From positions 372,001-436,000 of the forward strand of contig NZ_QGGZ01000002.1 in assembly GCF_003148825.1 (NCBI RefSeq): a DNA stretch of 64,000 bases, in the 5' to 3' direction. This stretch comes from Streptomyces sp. CG 926 (GTDB lineage Bacteria > Actinomycetota > Actinomycetes > Streptomycetales > Streptomycetaceae). The notes under the pieces are model-generated. The model worked only from the letters and a program-made list of their open reading frames with translations. It was not told the origin of the DNA and ran no database searches. The stretch's first letter is position 1. Each line of letters opens with the position of its first letter. The position numbers were made by a program, and so were the translations under genes. This document shows, piece after piece, positions 1-8,954 of this stretch.

Positions 1-870
1 GACCGCGTGCTCAACCCGGTGTTCTCCTGCCCGGACCCGATCCGCGGCGGCGACAACGTCCTCGTCCTGTGCGAGGTCCTGAACATCGACATGACCCCGC
101 ACGAGTCGAACACCCGCGCGCTGCTGCGTCCGATCGCCGAGAAGTTCGCCGGCCAGGAGCCGATCTTCGGCATCGAGCAGGAGTACACCTTCTTCGACGG
201 CGACCGTCCGCTCGGCTTCCCGGTGGGCGGCTTCCCGGCCGCGCAGGGCGGCTACTACTGCGGTGTCGGCTCGGACGAGATCTTCGGCCGCGACATCGTC
301 GAGAAGCACCTGGACCACTGCCTCGCGGCGGGCCTGAGCATCTCCGGCATCAACGCCGAGGTCATGCCCGGCCAGTGGGAGTTCCAGGTCGGCCCCGTGG
401 GCCCGCTGGAGGTCTCCGACCAGCTGTGGATCGCGCGCTGGCTGCTCTACCGCACCGCCGAGGACTTCAACGTCTCCGCGACGCTGAACCCGAAGCCGGT
501 GAAGGGCGACTGGAACGGCGCGGGCGCGCACACCAACTTCTCCACGAAGGCGATGCGCGAGGACTACCGCGCGATCATCTCCGCGTGCGAGGCGCTGGGC
601 GAGGGCAGCAAGCCGCTGGACCACGTCAAGAACTACGGCGCCGGCATCGACGAGCGCCTGACGGGTCTGCACGAGACCGCCCCGTGGAACGAGTTCAGCT
701 ACGGCGTCTCGGACCGCGGCGCCTCGGTCCGCATCCCGTGGCAGGTGGAGAAGGACGGCAAGGGCTACATCGAGGACCGCCGCCCGAACGCGAACGTGGA
801 CCCGTACGTCGTGACCCGCCTCATCACGGACACCTGCTGCACGGGCCTGGAGAAGGACGGTCTGGTCTGA
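1..870 (+). CDS. glnII: Glutamine synthetase type II (GlnII), 5'-truncated
   Basis: This is the C-terminal 289 residues of a eukaryotic-type (class II) glutamine synthetase, which makes glutamine from glutamate, ammonia and ATP in the cytoplasm. The frame is open from base 1, so the N-terminus (roughly 55 residues, judging by the usual length near 340) lies outside the window. The metal-binding stretch FGIEQEYTFFDGDRPLGFP and the ATP/substrate loop NPKPVKGDWNGAGAHTNF are intact, as are the C-terminal SVRIPW and RRPNANVDPY segments that form the active site in this family. A strong hairpin follows the TGA, so it probably ends its transcription unit. In Streptomyces glnII is normally activated by GlnR, but the promoter is not in view. 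Confidence 0.96.
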   Translation, partial: DRVLNPVFSCPDPIRGGDNVLVLCEVLNIDMTPHESNTRALLRPIAEKFAGQEPIFGIEQEYTFFDGDRPLGFPVGGFPAAQGGYYCGVGSDEIFGRDIVEKHLDHCLAAGLSISGINAEVMPGQWEFQVGPVGPLEVSDQLWIARWLLYRTAEDFNVSATLNPKPVKGDWNGAGAHTNFSTKAMREDYRAIISACEALGEGSKPLDHVKNYGAGIDERLTGLHETAPWNEFSYGVSDRGASVRIPWQVEKDGKGYIEDRRPNANVDPYVVTRLITDTCCTGLEKDGLV

Positions 871-904
871 CCGACCCGGCCCCCGGTCATACGACACAGT
901 GCGG

Positions 905-936
905 CGGCCCGCCCTCCCCACCCGGAGGGCGGGCCG
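905..936 (+). terminator. Rho-independent-type terminator after glnII
   Basis: A perfect 13-bp GC stem (905-917 pairing with 924-936, arm CGGCCCGCCCTCC) closes a 6-nt loop 35 bp after the glnII stop. There is no T-tract, as usual in Streptomyces. Confidence 0.8.
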
Positions 937-1190
937 TCGCGCTGCCGGCGACCGCTGGGCCGACTGCACGACGAGGCCCGGCCGGTGTCACCCGCCCAGG
1001 CCGTCCCCCTCGGCGCGCAGCCGCCAGGCCTCCGGGAAGGTCAGCGGGACGACGTCCTCGGACCACCCATGAAAACCGACGGCGCCCATCGCGCCCGCCC
1101 CACGAAGTGCGTGTGGAGGTCGTCTACCGGCCACGGCACCCCGCCCACGCTCCGTCGCCCCCTTCCCCGGATGCAGTCACACGGCACCGA
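937..1190. other. Gene-poor spacer downstream of glnII
   Basis: About 250 bp between two terminator hairpins. I see no open frame with plausible codon use, no Shine-Dalgarno and no repeat. Frames that cross it are continuations of out-of-frame readings of glnII. Confidence 0.5.
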
Positions 1191-1237
1191 AGCGGAGCTG
1201 CCCCCCGACGGACGGTCCGTCGGGGGGCAGCTCCGCT
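1191..1237. terminator. Perfect 23-bp palindromic terminator
   Basis: The arms 1191-1213 and 1215-1237 are exact reverse complements (outer end AGCGGAGCTGCC, inner end CCGACGGAC) with a single base at the centre. It lies 12 bp beyond the minus-strand stop of the immunity gene and would end that transcript. Being symmetric, it could also stop plus-strand read-through. Confidence 0.8.
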
Positions 1238-1248
1238 TGCCGGGTCTT

Positions 1249-1764
1249 CTACTGTGCGTCGGTTCCGCTGATCACGTACAGCGAGACCGTGATGGCGGTG
1301 TCGTCCGAGGACAAGTGCTCAAGTCCGAGGACCACGTGCACGTTGTCGACCTTCCAGCATTCCGTGTGCACGAAGAAGAATTCATCCGAGTCGAGGATCA
1401 GCTCTTCCGGATCTACAGAAAGACTCTCGCCCAGCAGGGCGGAGAACCGTCCGGCCAGTTCCTGCGAATCCCTGATCTCGTCCTCATAGCCCTCCCTGAT
1501 GGCCCGAAGATAGTCGGGCGAATTGAAGTCGGGCTGCCATTCCTTCAGCGTGACTCCGATGTATGCCGGATCCTCGTCACACTCGGCGCCGAGGAGCAGG
1601 CCGTTCCGCCCCAGGCGCTGCGGATAAGGGAGGGAGACCGAGCCTACGGCCTTCCAGCCCGAACGCAGCAGTTCGGACGTAATGCGCTCCTCGTTCCACG
1701 GGTGTTCGAAGCGCGTGGCCAGGCGCACGAGCTCCACCAGCGGTTCCAGGTCGATGTCGATCAC
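1249..1764 (-). CDS. Putative immunity protein for the RHS toxin
   Basis: A 171-residue acidic, soluble protein without signal peptide or membrane segment. I chose the GTG at 1764 because it sits two bases after the TAA of the upstream RHS toxin gene (1767-1769). Upstream in-frame codons would overlap the toxin tip, which has its own conserved reading frame. Immediate downstream position, same strand and near-overlap are the classic arrangement of a polymorphic toxin and its cognate immunity gene. It should therefore be cytoplasmic and bind the toxin's C-terminal domain. Acidic stretches such as DPEELILDSDEFFF and EGYEDEIRD suit binding to a basic nuclease. The family was not recognised, and G+C looks lower than in neighbouring genes, which hints at transfer. 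Immunity is inferred from context only. Confidence 0.7.
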   Translation of the reverse strand: MIDIDLEPLVELVRLATRFEHPWNEERITSELLRSGWKAVGSVSLPYPQRLGRNGLLLGAECDEDPAYIGVTLKEWQPDFNSPDYLRAIREGYEDEIRDSQELAGRFSALLGESLSVDPEELILDSDEFFFVHTECWKVDNVHVVLGLEHLSSDDTAITVSLYVISGTDAQ

Positions 1765-1766
1765 TG

Positions 1767-4700
1767 TTACATCCCTATTCCCGAGACGTGGAAGACCCGG
1801 AGCACGCCGCTTTCCATTTCCGCCGGGAACCATTCACGTAGAACGGCTCGGTAGAATGCGGCGCCAGACTCGTTGGACACGGCGTAGCGTACACCACGGC
1901 CACCCAATGCGGCATTCAGATCCAAGAGCCTGCGCGCCTGATCGACGGTGGTTTCTTCACTGAATCGCGTGCGCTTGTGGCTGGGATTGTAGAGGCTCTT
2001 GTCGAATCCGTTCGGGATGTCTTCCCGGCCGGTCCACTTCGCCTCGGTGATCCACCCGTTCGCATCCGGGCCGCCGTCCACCTTGATCAGCGAACCGTTG
2101 TGCTCCCACCATTGCTCCGACTTCGTGCCGGTGACATGGATCTGGTACTTGAACCCGACGTTGGAATTGATCAGCTTGTCGGACATCGGGTAGTCGCCCT
2201 TGAAGGTCGGGCAGTTGTGCGCGAGTACACCGGTGGCACCCGCCAGCACGTAGTACGTGTGGAAGTCGTCCACCGTGAGGTTGTGGACGCGCTGTTGCTG
2301 GGTGTGGCGGCCGACCGCGGTGATCTGGACCTTGGTGCCGGCCGACGTCTCCAGCCACTGACCGGGCTGGAGGTCGGTCGCGTCGACCCACTCGTGCCGC
2401 TCGGGCACCCAGAACGGGTGGGTGTCCGTTGCGGTGACAGACTCCGTCTTGCCGTCCGCCATGGCGACCGTGATCTCGACCAGCTTCTTGTCGCCCTCGC
2501 CGGTGATGGTGGAGGTGACTTCCTTACCCTCGACCCGCCCGGTGGACGGATCGGCCGACAGGACCTTGTCGCCGCCCTTCAGCTCCTCGATGGGCTTGCG
2601 GGTGCCGTCTGCGAGCAGTACCTCGGTGCCGGGCACGAAACTGTTGTCGCACGACGCCTTGGCCGCCGTCCGCCGGCTGCCCGAATTGACCGCCTTGGCG
2701 CCGCCGGAGCTCTTGCCCGACCAGAGTTTCTTGGAGCTGCCGGATGAGGACCAGCCGGCCCTGCCGCCGCCCGCCTTGCCGGCGCCCGCGCGCGGGCCGG
2801 ACCGCGAGGTCCAGCCGCTCACCTTGCGCACGGGAGAGGCCTTGCTGACCCTGCTCGTGTACTTGGTGGCGTACTTGACGGCCTTGGCGCCCAGGCGGGT
2901 ACCGGCGATGGCGGCGCCCGCGACCGGGATCATCGAGGCGAAGGACATCGCCGCGTTCTTCCAGTCGCCCTGGGCGGCGTACCAGACGCCGTTGACCAGG
3001 TCGGCGGCCTCACCGATGACCGGGATCATGCCGGCCACGTCGAGCGCGGTGTGGCCGTACTTGTTGATCGCGCCGCCGACCTTCTTGGCGGCCTTCTTGA
3101 GCGCGCCCCAGAACAGACCGTCCGGGTCCGAGAAGGTCATCGGGCTGTTGTTGGCGTACAGGTAGCCCTGGAGCTGCTGCGGATCGGTCGGGTCCATGAC
3201 CGGGTCGACCGAGAGGAACGTGCCTGTGCGGGTGTCGTACTCGCGTGCCCCGAGGTGGGTCAGGCCGGTGGCCTTGTCCTCGGTGCCGCCGACGAAGCCG
3301 CGCTCGCCCGGCCACGACGTCGGCTCCGTGCCGCGGTCCTCACCGAACGGTTTGGTGGCCTGACGCTGGACCTGGAGGGTCGTGGCGTCGATCGCCGTGG
3401 TGCCGGTGCCGTGGTGGTCGGCCCCGATGTAGGACAAGGTTCCGTTGGAAGAGCGGACGACGGTCGCGCCGCCCGGGGTGCCGTAGTAGCGGGTACCGGT
3501 GACCGTGTTGGTCGTGGTGTTGAGGGTGAGCTCGGTGGAACCCAGGTACAGAGTGGTCTTGCCCGGGTCCTTGCGTGCCAGGCGGTTGCCCTCTGCGTCG
3601 TAGATGTACGTGGAGGTTCCGGCGCTCGTCTTCGCCGAGGCGAGGTTGCCCTCCGGGGTCCATGTGTACGTCTGGGTGTTGCCCGCGAGGTCCGGCCGCG
3701 TCAGCGTGTTCCCGGTCTCGTCGTACGTGGAGTTGGTGGTGACGACCGGGCCGCTGCCGGTCTGCTTCTTCGTCGAGGTCGGGGCGTGCGGGCGCGGTTG
3801 GCCCGGGGCCGGGAAGGTGTTGGTGGTCGTCGTCGACTTGGCGGCGTCGCCGGCCGGGTCGTGGTCGGTAACCGAGGTCCGGTTTCCGGTGACGTCGTAG
3901 GTGAACGCCTGGTGGTACGGTGCCGGACCTCCGACCTTGCCCGCCTGCGGAGCGGTGCTGGTGCAGCCGCCGACGCCGGGGACGGACGGCCCGGGCCGGG
4001 TCGTGGTGGTCCCGGTATCGGTCCACGCACGGGTCATCCGGCGCAGGTGGTCGTACGTGAAGCACTGCGTGTCGCGCACGCCGCCCTGCTGGCTGGAGAC
4101 GGAGGTGACGTCACCGGCCGGGGTGTAGGTGTAGTCGGTGATGTCGACCGACCCGGACGCGTCCTCCTTGTCGAGCTTGGTCTGCAGCAGGCGGCCGGTG
4201 GCCGGGTCGGCCACCAGGGTGAGGGCGACCTGCTTGGGCATGGCGCCCAGCGTGGTCCGCTGTACCTGGCCGAGCTCGTCGTAGTCGGTGAAGTTGACGT
4301 AGGTGGTGGTGTTCGTACCCACCGAAACTGGCAGGCCGTTCACGTTGCGGCCGACGTACAGCCTCTCCTTGGGCAGGCCGCCCGCCGCCGGCTGGTCGGT
4401 GAAGTCCGCCTCGCCGGTGATGGAGTCGTAGTACGCCGACGAGGTGTACGAGGTACTGAGCGCGCCCTCGCCCGCCGGAACGGTCAGCTTGCTGCCGACG
4501 GCCCGGTAGTCGTCGTCGTAGGCCGTGACCTCCTGACGCCACGGCTTGCCGTCGACCCAGCTGGTGGAGGCGGCCGGAAGGCCGGGCACCACCGTGTCGT
4601 ACTCGAACGTGGCGATCTTCGTGCCGTCGACCGCTCCGAGGTTGCGGGAGGTCGGACGGCCCAGGATGTCGTAGCTGGTGAAGGTGGTGATGCCACGGGC

Positions 4701-7700
4701 GTCGGTCTCGGAGACCGGACGGTCGGCGGCGTCGTAGGTGGTGGTCGTCGCGCCCTTGTCCGGGTCTTCGGACCGGGTCTGGCGCCCGTGCAGGTCGTAG
4801 CCGTTCTTCCAGACGTTGCCGGCCGGGTCGGTGACCTGGGTCAGCTGGCCCTCGGTGTCGTATGCGTAGCGGGTCGCGTCGAACTCACCCGTGGGGCTGC
4901 CCGCCTTGTACTGCCGCTTCTCCACCGTGCGGCCGCGCGCGTCGGTGTGGGTGCTGGTGGCGATGGCGCCCTGGGGCGGCGTCGAGTCAGTGCGGTCCGC
5001 GCCCGGGTAGGCGGTGGTGCCGCGCCACTGCTCGACGGCCTTCGAGGAGAAGATCTCCGCCACGGATCTGCCGAGGCCGTCATAGAGGATCGTGCTCTGG
5101 TTCGGGACCGTGTTGTCGTTGGCGACGAAGCGGGTCTTGACCGGCTCTGTGGAGGTGTTGTTGAAGTACGGCGCGTTTGCCTTGGAGGGCCGGCCGAAGC
5201 TGTCGTAGAACGTGTCGGTGATGACCCTGCCGGTGCCGCCGTTGGCGGTGACTCCCTGGACCTGGACGGTCTTGCCGAAGGCATCGAGGATCTCGATGCT
5301 CGCGGCGTAGGACTCGTCCGAGCGCAGCGTCTTGGTCGTGACCGAGCTGGTGCCGGTGTTGGCCAGGTCGTACTCGATGACCTGGTTCGCCGCGTCGCTG
5401 CGCGCACGCCCCGGCTTCCACATCGCCGTGATGCGGCCCAGGGCGTCGATCGCCTGCTCGCTGGTGCGGCCGTTGTGGTCCTCCACCTTGACCGGGACTT
5501 CCCGCAGCGGGTGGTACGTGGACGTTGTCGACCAGTTCTTGGCGTTGGTGACCTTGATGCTCGTCGGGGCGAACAGCGTCGACGGGGTGTACTCCGTCGT
5601 CGTCTTCGCGCCCGCCGCGTCCGTCGCGGTCGTCACACGGCCGTAGGCGTCGTACGTCACGGTCGAGTTCAGCGAGAACTTCGGCTGGCCGCCCTCGAAG
5701 CGGTCCAGTTCCTCCGTGCTCGTGACCTGGCCCGCGCCCGTCAGGGTGCCGTGGGGCTGGGCGTCGTAGAGGGTGCGGCTGCGGCCCAGGGTGTTGGACT
5801 CCGTGGCCGCCGTGGCGCAGTCGCCCTGGACCTGGACGGTCTCCGAGACGCGGTCGATCATCCAGGCGCCCGTGTTGCGGGCGTAGGACGTGGTGGTGCA
5901 CACGTCCGGCAGGCCGTCGGCGCGGTCCAGGACCGACACCGGCATGCCGTACGTGGTGTCGAACGTCGCCGTCTTCGACGTGCTCTGCCAGGTCTTGTCG
6001 GCGCGCAGCGCCTTGTCCTTGGCGGAGCCGCCGCGCAGCATCTGCGCGGTCAGCGCAGGCAGCTTCGTGCCGCGGCTGTGGGTCGCCGTGACCGGCGAGA
6101 GCCAGGGCTCGGACTGCGAGACCGCGACCAGTTCGCCGCCGTCGGAGGCGAAGGTCTGGGACTCACGGACGCTGCCGGCCAGCGGGTTGCTGTCCTTGAT
6201 GGTGTTGCCGGCGATGCCCGTGAAGGTGGCGGTGCGCTTGCTGCCGTCGGCCTTGGTGTCGCCGTCCATGCCGCGCAGGTAGAAGGAGGCCGACTTCGAG
6301 ACCACGTCCGGGGCGGTGCCCGCGCGGGTGATGACCTGCTCGTAGCCGCGGAACTGGTTCCAGGTCCGCTGCTTGTCCTCGGTGGTCTCCTCGTCGTCGC
6401 GGTGCCAGGCGGCGCCGCCGACGTACTCGTAGCGGGTCTCCTGCGGACGGGAGCCGCCGAACGGGTCGATCTCGGTGACCCGGTTGACCACGTACTTGTG
6501 GAACCAGTCCAGCGTCGGGTCGTTCGGGCTCTTCGGGTCCGGGTTCCAGTACACCGGGTAGCAGCGGGTGGTGTTGCCGTCCTGGGAGGTCGGCAGACCC
6601 GTGCCGGGGGTGCAGTCGGGGTCGGCGTAGCCGACGTCCGTGACCTGGCCGGTCTCGGCGGTGACGGAGACGATGCGGCGCCGGTTCATGGCGGGCTTGT
6701 TGTCACCGCTGGAGTCGACGCGGTTGTTCATCAGCCGGCCGGTGAAGGTGATCGCCGGGGTGGTGAGCTTCGTCGCGCCGTCGTGGCCCGAGCGCTGGAT
6801 CGACGCCAGCCACAGGGCGGGCGCGGTCTGGTCCTGCGGATTCGGGAACTCGTGGGTGAACGCGTACGAGTCGACGTCGTCGTAGCCGCTGCCGGCGCCG
6901 TTGAGCACCTGGGTGGTGATCTTCGTCAGGCGCTTGGTGGTCCAGAACGTCGCCGAGTAGTTCTCACAGGTGCCCGTGGAGGCGCAGTTCTGGTCGAACG
7001 GGACGTCCGGCCACTTCGCGGCGTTCGCCTTGGTCAGCTTGGCCGGCGCGCAGTCGAAGCCCGCGTCGGGCAGGCAGCGCTCGGCGGTGGTGAAGAGGAC
7101 CTGGGCGGTCGGCTTGACCGTGTCCGCGTCCGTCAGCTTCGAACCGTACGTGGTCTTGGCCAGGTTGCCGCCGCGGGTGTACTTGGTCAGCGTGCCCGTG
7201 GGGGTGGCCTCGGAGACACCGCGCTTGTAGTAGTTGGTCGCGACGTCGTACCAGTGGGTGATCATGCCGCCGCGCGGGTCCACGACGAAGTCGAGGTTCC
7301 AGCGGTAGGCCTGCATGCACCAGGAGGCGTCGAAGGTCGACTTGTTGCACTCCTCGCCGGCGTTGTTGCCGTACACGGGGGTGGTCCAGGCCGAGTTGGT
7401 GGCCGGGGCGGTGGAGCTGCCGGGCTTGCGGCCGACGCCGAAGTAGTACTGGGTGCCGTCGGCCGTGGTGACCTTCCAGTACTCGCCGTTGTTGTCGCCG
7501 TTGGTGGCGCCGGTGAGCTTCTCGACCTTGGAGGCGTCGTCGTTCTCCAGCCGCCAGGTGCCGGAGGTGTCGTCGCGGACCAGGGTGGAGGACTTGCCGT
7601 CCAGCGAGATGGTGGCGTTGTGGCCCGCCAGGCACTGCTCGCCGGAGTCCTTCTGGCCGTCCTTGGAGCAGGGCTTGAAGGTGCGCTCGACGAAGCCGGG

Positions 7701-8783
7701 GGTGTAGTCCCAGCCCTCGCCGATCCACGACGCCTGGTTGTTCGTCGCCGCGGTACGGCCGTCGACCGACTGCGAGCTGTACGAGAGGCTGACGCTGGGC
7801 TTGGTGCCGCCCAGGCCGTCCGGGACGTCGATCGGGTACGTCCACGAGAAGCCGCCGGTGCTGCCGCCCTGGCTCCAGGAACCGGAGGGGGCGAGGCTGG
7901 TGGCGCCGTAGGTGCCGGCGCTGCCGCCGGGGGCGGCGGAGGCGGCCAGTACGGTCGCTCCGCTCGCGGCGGCGTTGAGGCGGGTGGCGTCCGCGGCCGG
8001 GCCGTCGGCCTTGAGGGAGACCTCGGCGCTCAACAGGCCCGGCCGGTCCCCGTCCTTGACGGTGGCCACCGGGGTCTGCTTCTGGCACTCGGGGCGGTCG
8101 GGCGTGATGAGCGCGCACTCGGGCAGCTCGACGAGCCGGGCCCGGGAGAGCCAGTCGCCGCCGAAGGCGCCGGCGATGTGCGAGACGTCGACCGAGACCT
8201 TGACCGGGGCGCCCTTCTCGGTGCCCTCGGCGGACTTGACCGCGAGCAGCAGGCCCTGGACTCCGGCCTTCTCGGCGGCCTTCTTGTCGGCCAGGGTGAC
8301 CGAGGCCTTGCCGGTGCGCGGGCCTGCGTTGCCGGAGCGCGCGCGGTCGGCGGCCTCGACCCACACGGGGGCCGAGCCGGCGCGGCTGGGCTCGGCCACC
8401 GGTGCGGCGGGAGCGGCCGACCGGGCACCGGCCAGGAAGCGGGCGCCCAGCGGCGGCGCGGGCGGTGCCGCGTTCAGGTCCACCTTGGCCTGACCGGCGG
8501 CGGGCCAGGCCACGTCACGGGGCTTGAAGGTGCCGGCGCCGTCGCCGCGCTCCTTGGAGGCGGCCGCGGCGGCAGCCGACTTGGCGGCGTTCTTTCCGGT
8601 GACCGAGTCGGTCTTCTTCAGCTTCTCCGGCGCCCAGCGCCGGGTGTCCTTGGGCTTCCAGTCGGCTGCCTGAGCCGGGCCGGAGCCCAGGATCAGTGCG
8701 AGCGCGACGCCTATGCCCACGGTGGTGCGGCGCGCGAGGACGGTACGTCTCCCCCACGCGCGCAATTCAGACGGTGCCAACAC
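1767..8783 (-). CDS. Secreted RHS polymorphic toxin with Hint domain and nuclease-like C-terminus
   Basis: A 2338-residue exported RHS/YD-repeat protein. The GTG at 8783 has a GGGGGG ribosome site 6 bp upstream. Residues 1-39 form a signal peptide ending AQA. Around residue 300 is the SpvB-like opening (SYSSQSVDG, WIGEGWDY). YD repeats such as YDAYGRVTTATDAAG and YDLHGRQTRSEDPDKG fill about 1050-1800. The RHS core GAREYDTRTGTFLSVDP ... YLYANNSPMTFSDPDG ends near 1889. A Hint self-cleavage domain runs from C2045 (CDNSFVPGTEV) to HNC at 2189-2191. The final 147 residues (2192-2338) are the toxin tip, with D2236/D2240 followed by E2247-A-K2249 in WITEAKW. That resembles the restriction-endonuclease fold (Tox-REase-5-like), so DNA cleavage is the best guess. 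The Hint could release the tip after delivery. An immunity gene follows 2 bp downstream. Confidence 0.9.
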   Translation of the reverse strand: MLAPSELRAWGRRTVLARRTTVGIGVALALILGSGPAQAADWKPKDTRRWAPEKLKKTDSVTGKNAAKSAAAAAASKERGDGAGTFKPRDVAWPAAGQAKVDLNAAPPAPPLGARFLAGARSAAPAAPVAEPSRAGSAPVWVEAADRARSGNAGPRTGKASVTLADKKAAEKAGVQGLLLAVKSAEGTEKGAPVKVSVDVSHIAGAFGGDWLSRARLVELPECALITPDRPECQKQTPVATVKDGDRPGLLSAEVSLKADGPAADATRLNAAASGATVLAASAAPGGSAGTYGATSLAPSGSWSQGGSTGGFSWTYPIDVPDGLGGTKPSVSLSYSSQSVDGRTAATNNQASWIGEGWDYTPGFVERTFKPCSKDGQKDSGEQCLAGHNATISLDGKSSTLVRDDTSGTWRLENDDASKVEKLTGATNGDNNGEYWKVTTADGTQYYFGVGRKPGSSTAPATNSAWTTPVYGNNAGEECNKSTFDASWCMQAYRWNLDFVVDPRGGMITHWYDVATNYYKRGVSEATPTGTLTKYTRGGNLAKTTYGSKLTDADTVKPTAQVLFTTAERCLPDAGFDCAPAKLTKANAAKWPDVPFDQNCASTGTCENYSATFWTTKRLTKITTQVLNGAGSGYDDVDSYAFTHEFPNPQDQTAPALWLASIQRSGHDGATKLTTPAITFTGRLMNNRVDSSGDNKPAMNRRRIVSVTAETGQVTDVGYADPDCTPGTGLPTSQDGNTTRCYPVYWNPDPKSPNDPTLDWFHKYVVNRVTEIDPFGGSRPQETRYEYVGGAAWHRDDEETTEDKQRTWNQFRGYEQVITRAGTAPDVVSKSASFYLRGMDGDTKADGSKRTATFTGIAGNTIKDSNPLAGSVRESQTFASDGGELVAVSQSEPWLSPVTATHSRGTKLPALTAQMLRGGSAKDKALRADKTWQSTSKTATFDTTYGMPVSVLDRADGLPDVCTTTSYARNTGAWMIDRVSETVQVQGDCATAATESNTLGRSRTLYDAQPHGTLTGAGQVTSTEELDRFEGGQPKFSLNSTVTYDAYGRVTTATDAAGAKTTTEYTPSTLFAPTSIKVTNAKNWSTTSTYHPLREVPVKVEDHNGRTSEQAIDALGRITAMWKPGRARSDAANQVIEYDLANTGTSSVTTKTLRSDESYAASIEILDAFGKTVQVQGVTANGGTGRVITDTFYDSFGRPSKANAPYFNNTSTEPVKTRFVANDNTVPNQSTILYDGLGRSVAEIFSSKAVEQWRGTTAYPGADRTDSTPPQGAIATSTHTDARGRTVEKRQYKAGSPTGEFDATRYAYDTEGQLTQVTDPAGNVWKNGYDLHGRQTRSEDPDKGATTTTYDAADRPVSETDARGITTFTSYDILGRPTSRNLGAVDGTKIATFEYDTVVPGLPAASTSWVDGKPWRQEVTAYDDDYRAVGSKLTVPAGEGALSTSYTSSAYYDSITGEADFTDQPAAGGLPKERLYVGRNVNGLPVSVGTNTTTYVNFTDYDELGQVQRTTLGAMPKQVALTLVADPATGRLLQTKLDKEDASGSVDITDYTYTPAGDVTSVSSQQGGVRDTQCFTYDHLRRMTRAWTDTGTTTTRPGPSVPGVGGCTSTAPQAGKVGGPAPYHQAFTYDVTGNRTSVTDHDPAGDAAKSTTTTNTFPAPGQPRPHAPTSTKKQTGSGPVVTTNSTYDETGNTLTRPDLAGNTQTYTWTPEGNLASAKTSAGTSTYIYDAEGNRLARKDPGKTTLYLGSTELTLNTTTNTVTGTRYYGTPGGATVVRSSNGTLSYIGADHHGTGTTAIDATTLQVQRQATKPFGEDRGTEPTSWPGERGFVGGTEDKATGLTHLGAREYDTRTGTFLSVDPVMDPTDPQQLQGYLYANNSPMTFSDPDGLFWGALKKAAKKVGGAINKYGHTALDVAGMIPVIGEAADLVNGVWYAAQGDWKNAAMSFASMIPVAGAAIAGTRLGAKAVKYATKYTSRVSKASPVRKVSGWTSRSGPRAGAGKAGGGRAGWSSSGSSKKLWSGKSSGGAKAVNSGSRRTAAKASCDNSFVPGTEVLLADGTRKPIEELKGGDKVLSADPSTGRVEGKEVTSTITGEGDKKLVEITVAMADGKTESVTATDTHPFWVPERHEWVDATDLQPGQWLETSAGTKVQITAVGRHTQQQRVHNLTVDDFHTYYVLAGATGVLAHNCPTFKGDYPMSDKLINSNVGFKYQIHVTGTKSEQWWEHNGSLIKVDGGPDANGWITEAKWTGREDIPNGFDKSLYNPSHKRTRFSEETTVDQARRLLDLNAALGGRGVRYAVSNESGAAFYRAVLREWFPAEMESGVLRVFHVSGIGM

Positions 8784-8954
8784 GGCACGCCCCCCAATGA
8801 ATTGTCGACATGAAGATCTTTACGATCTTTGTGGGCGCATTTTAGGTCAGCTTTAGGTCACCGTATGATCCGCCGTGGCGCAGAGTGATCGCTCTCACTT
8901 TCGATCGTGTAGCGCCACAAGTCATCCGAGCCACAGCACCAATTGGGGGTCCAC
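8784..8954. promoter_or_regulatory. Divergent promoter region with 11-bp-phased direct repeats
   Basis: This AT-richer spacer separates the divergent RHS and LamG/lectin genes and must hold both promoters. It contains TTTAGGTCA twice (8841-8849 and 8852-8860), spaced exactly 11 bp, about one helical turn. GATCTTT also occurs twice nearby (from about 8815 and 8824). TATGAT at 8864-8869 is a reasonable -10 for the plus-strand gene. Helically phased direct repeats next to a promoter suggest an activator site of the SARP or response-regulator kind, but the protein is unknown. Confidence 0.5.

Noticed and set aside
2211..2651. Possible intein in the RHS protein
   Set aside because: The Hint domain lacks a downstream extein continuing a known domain and sits just before a C-terminal toxin tip, so it is a pretoxin Hint rather than a splicing intein.
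3051..8813. A 1920-codon open frame on the plus strand opposite the RHS gene
   Set aside because: It is the GC-driven antisense shadow of the RHS coding frame: Val/Arg/Gly-rich composition, no domain or start signal.
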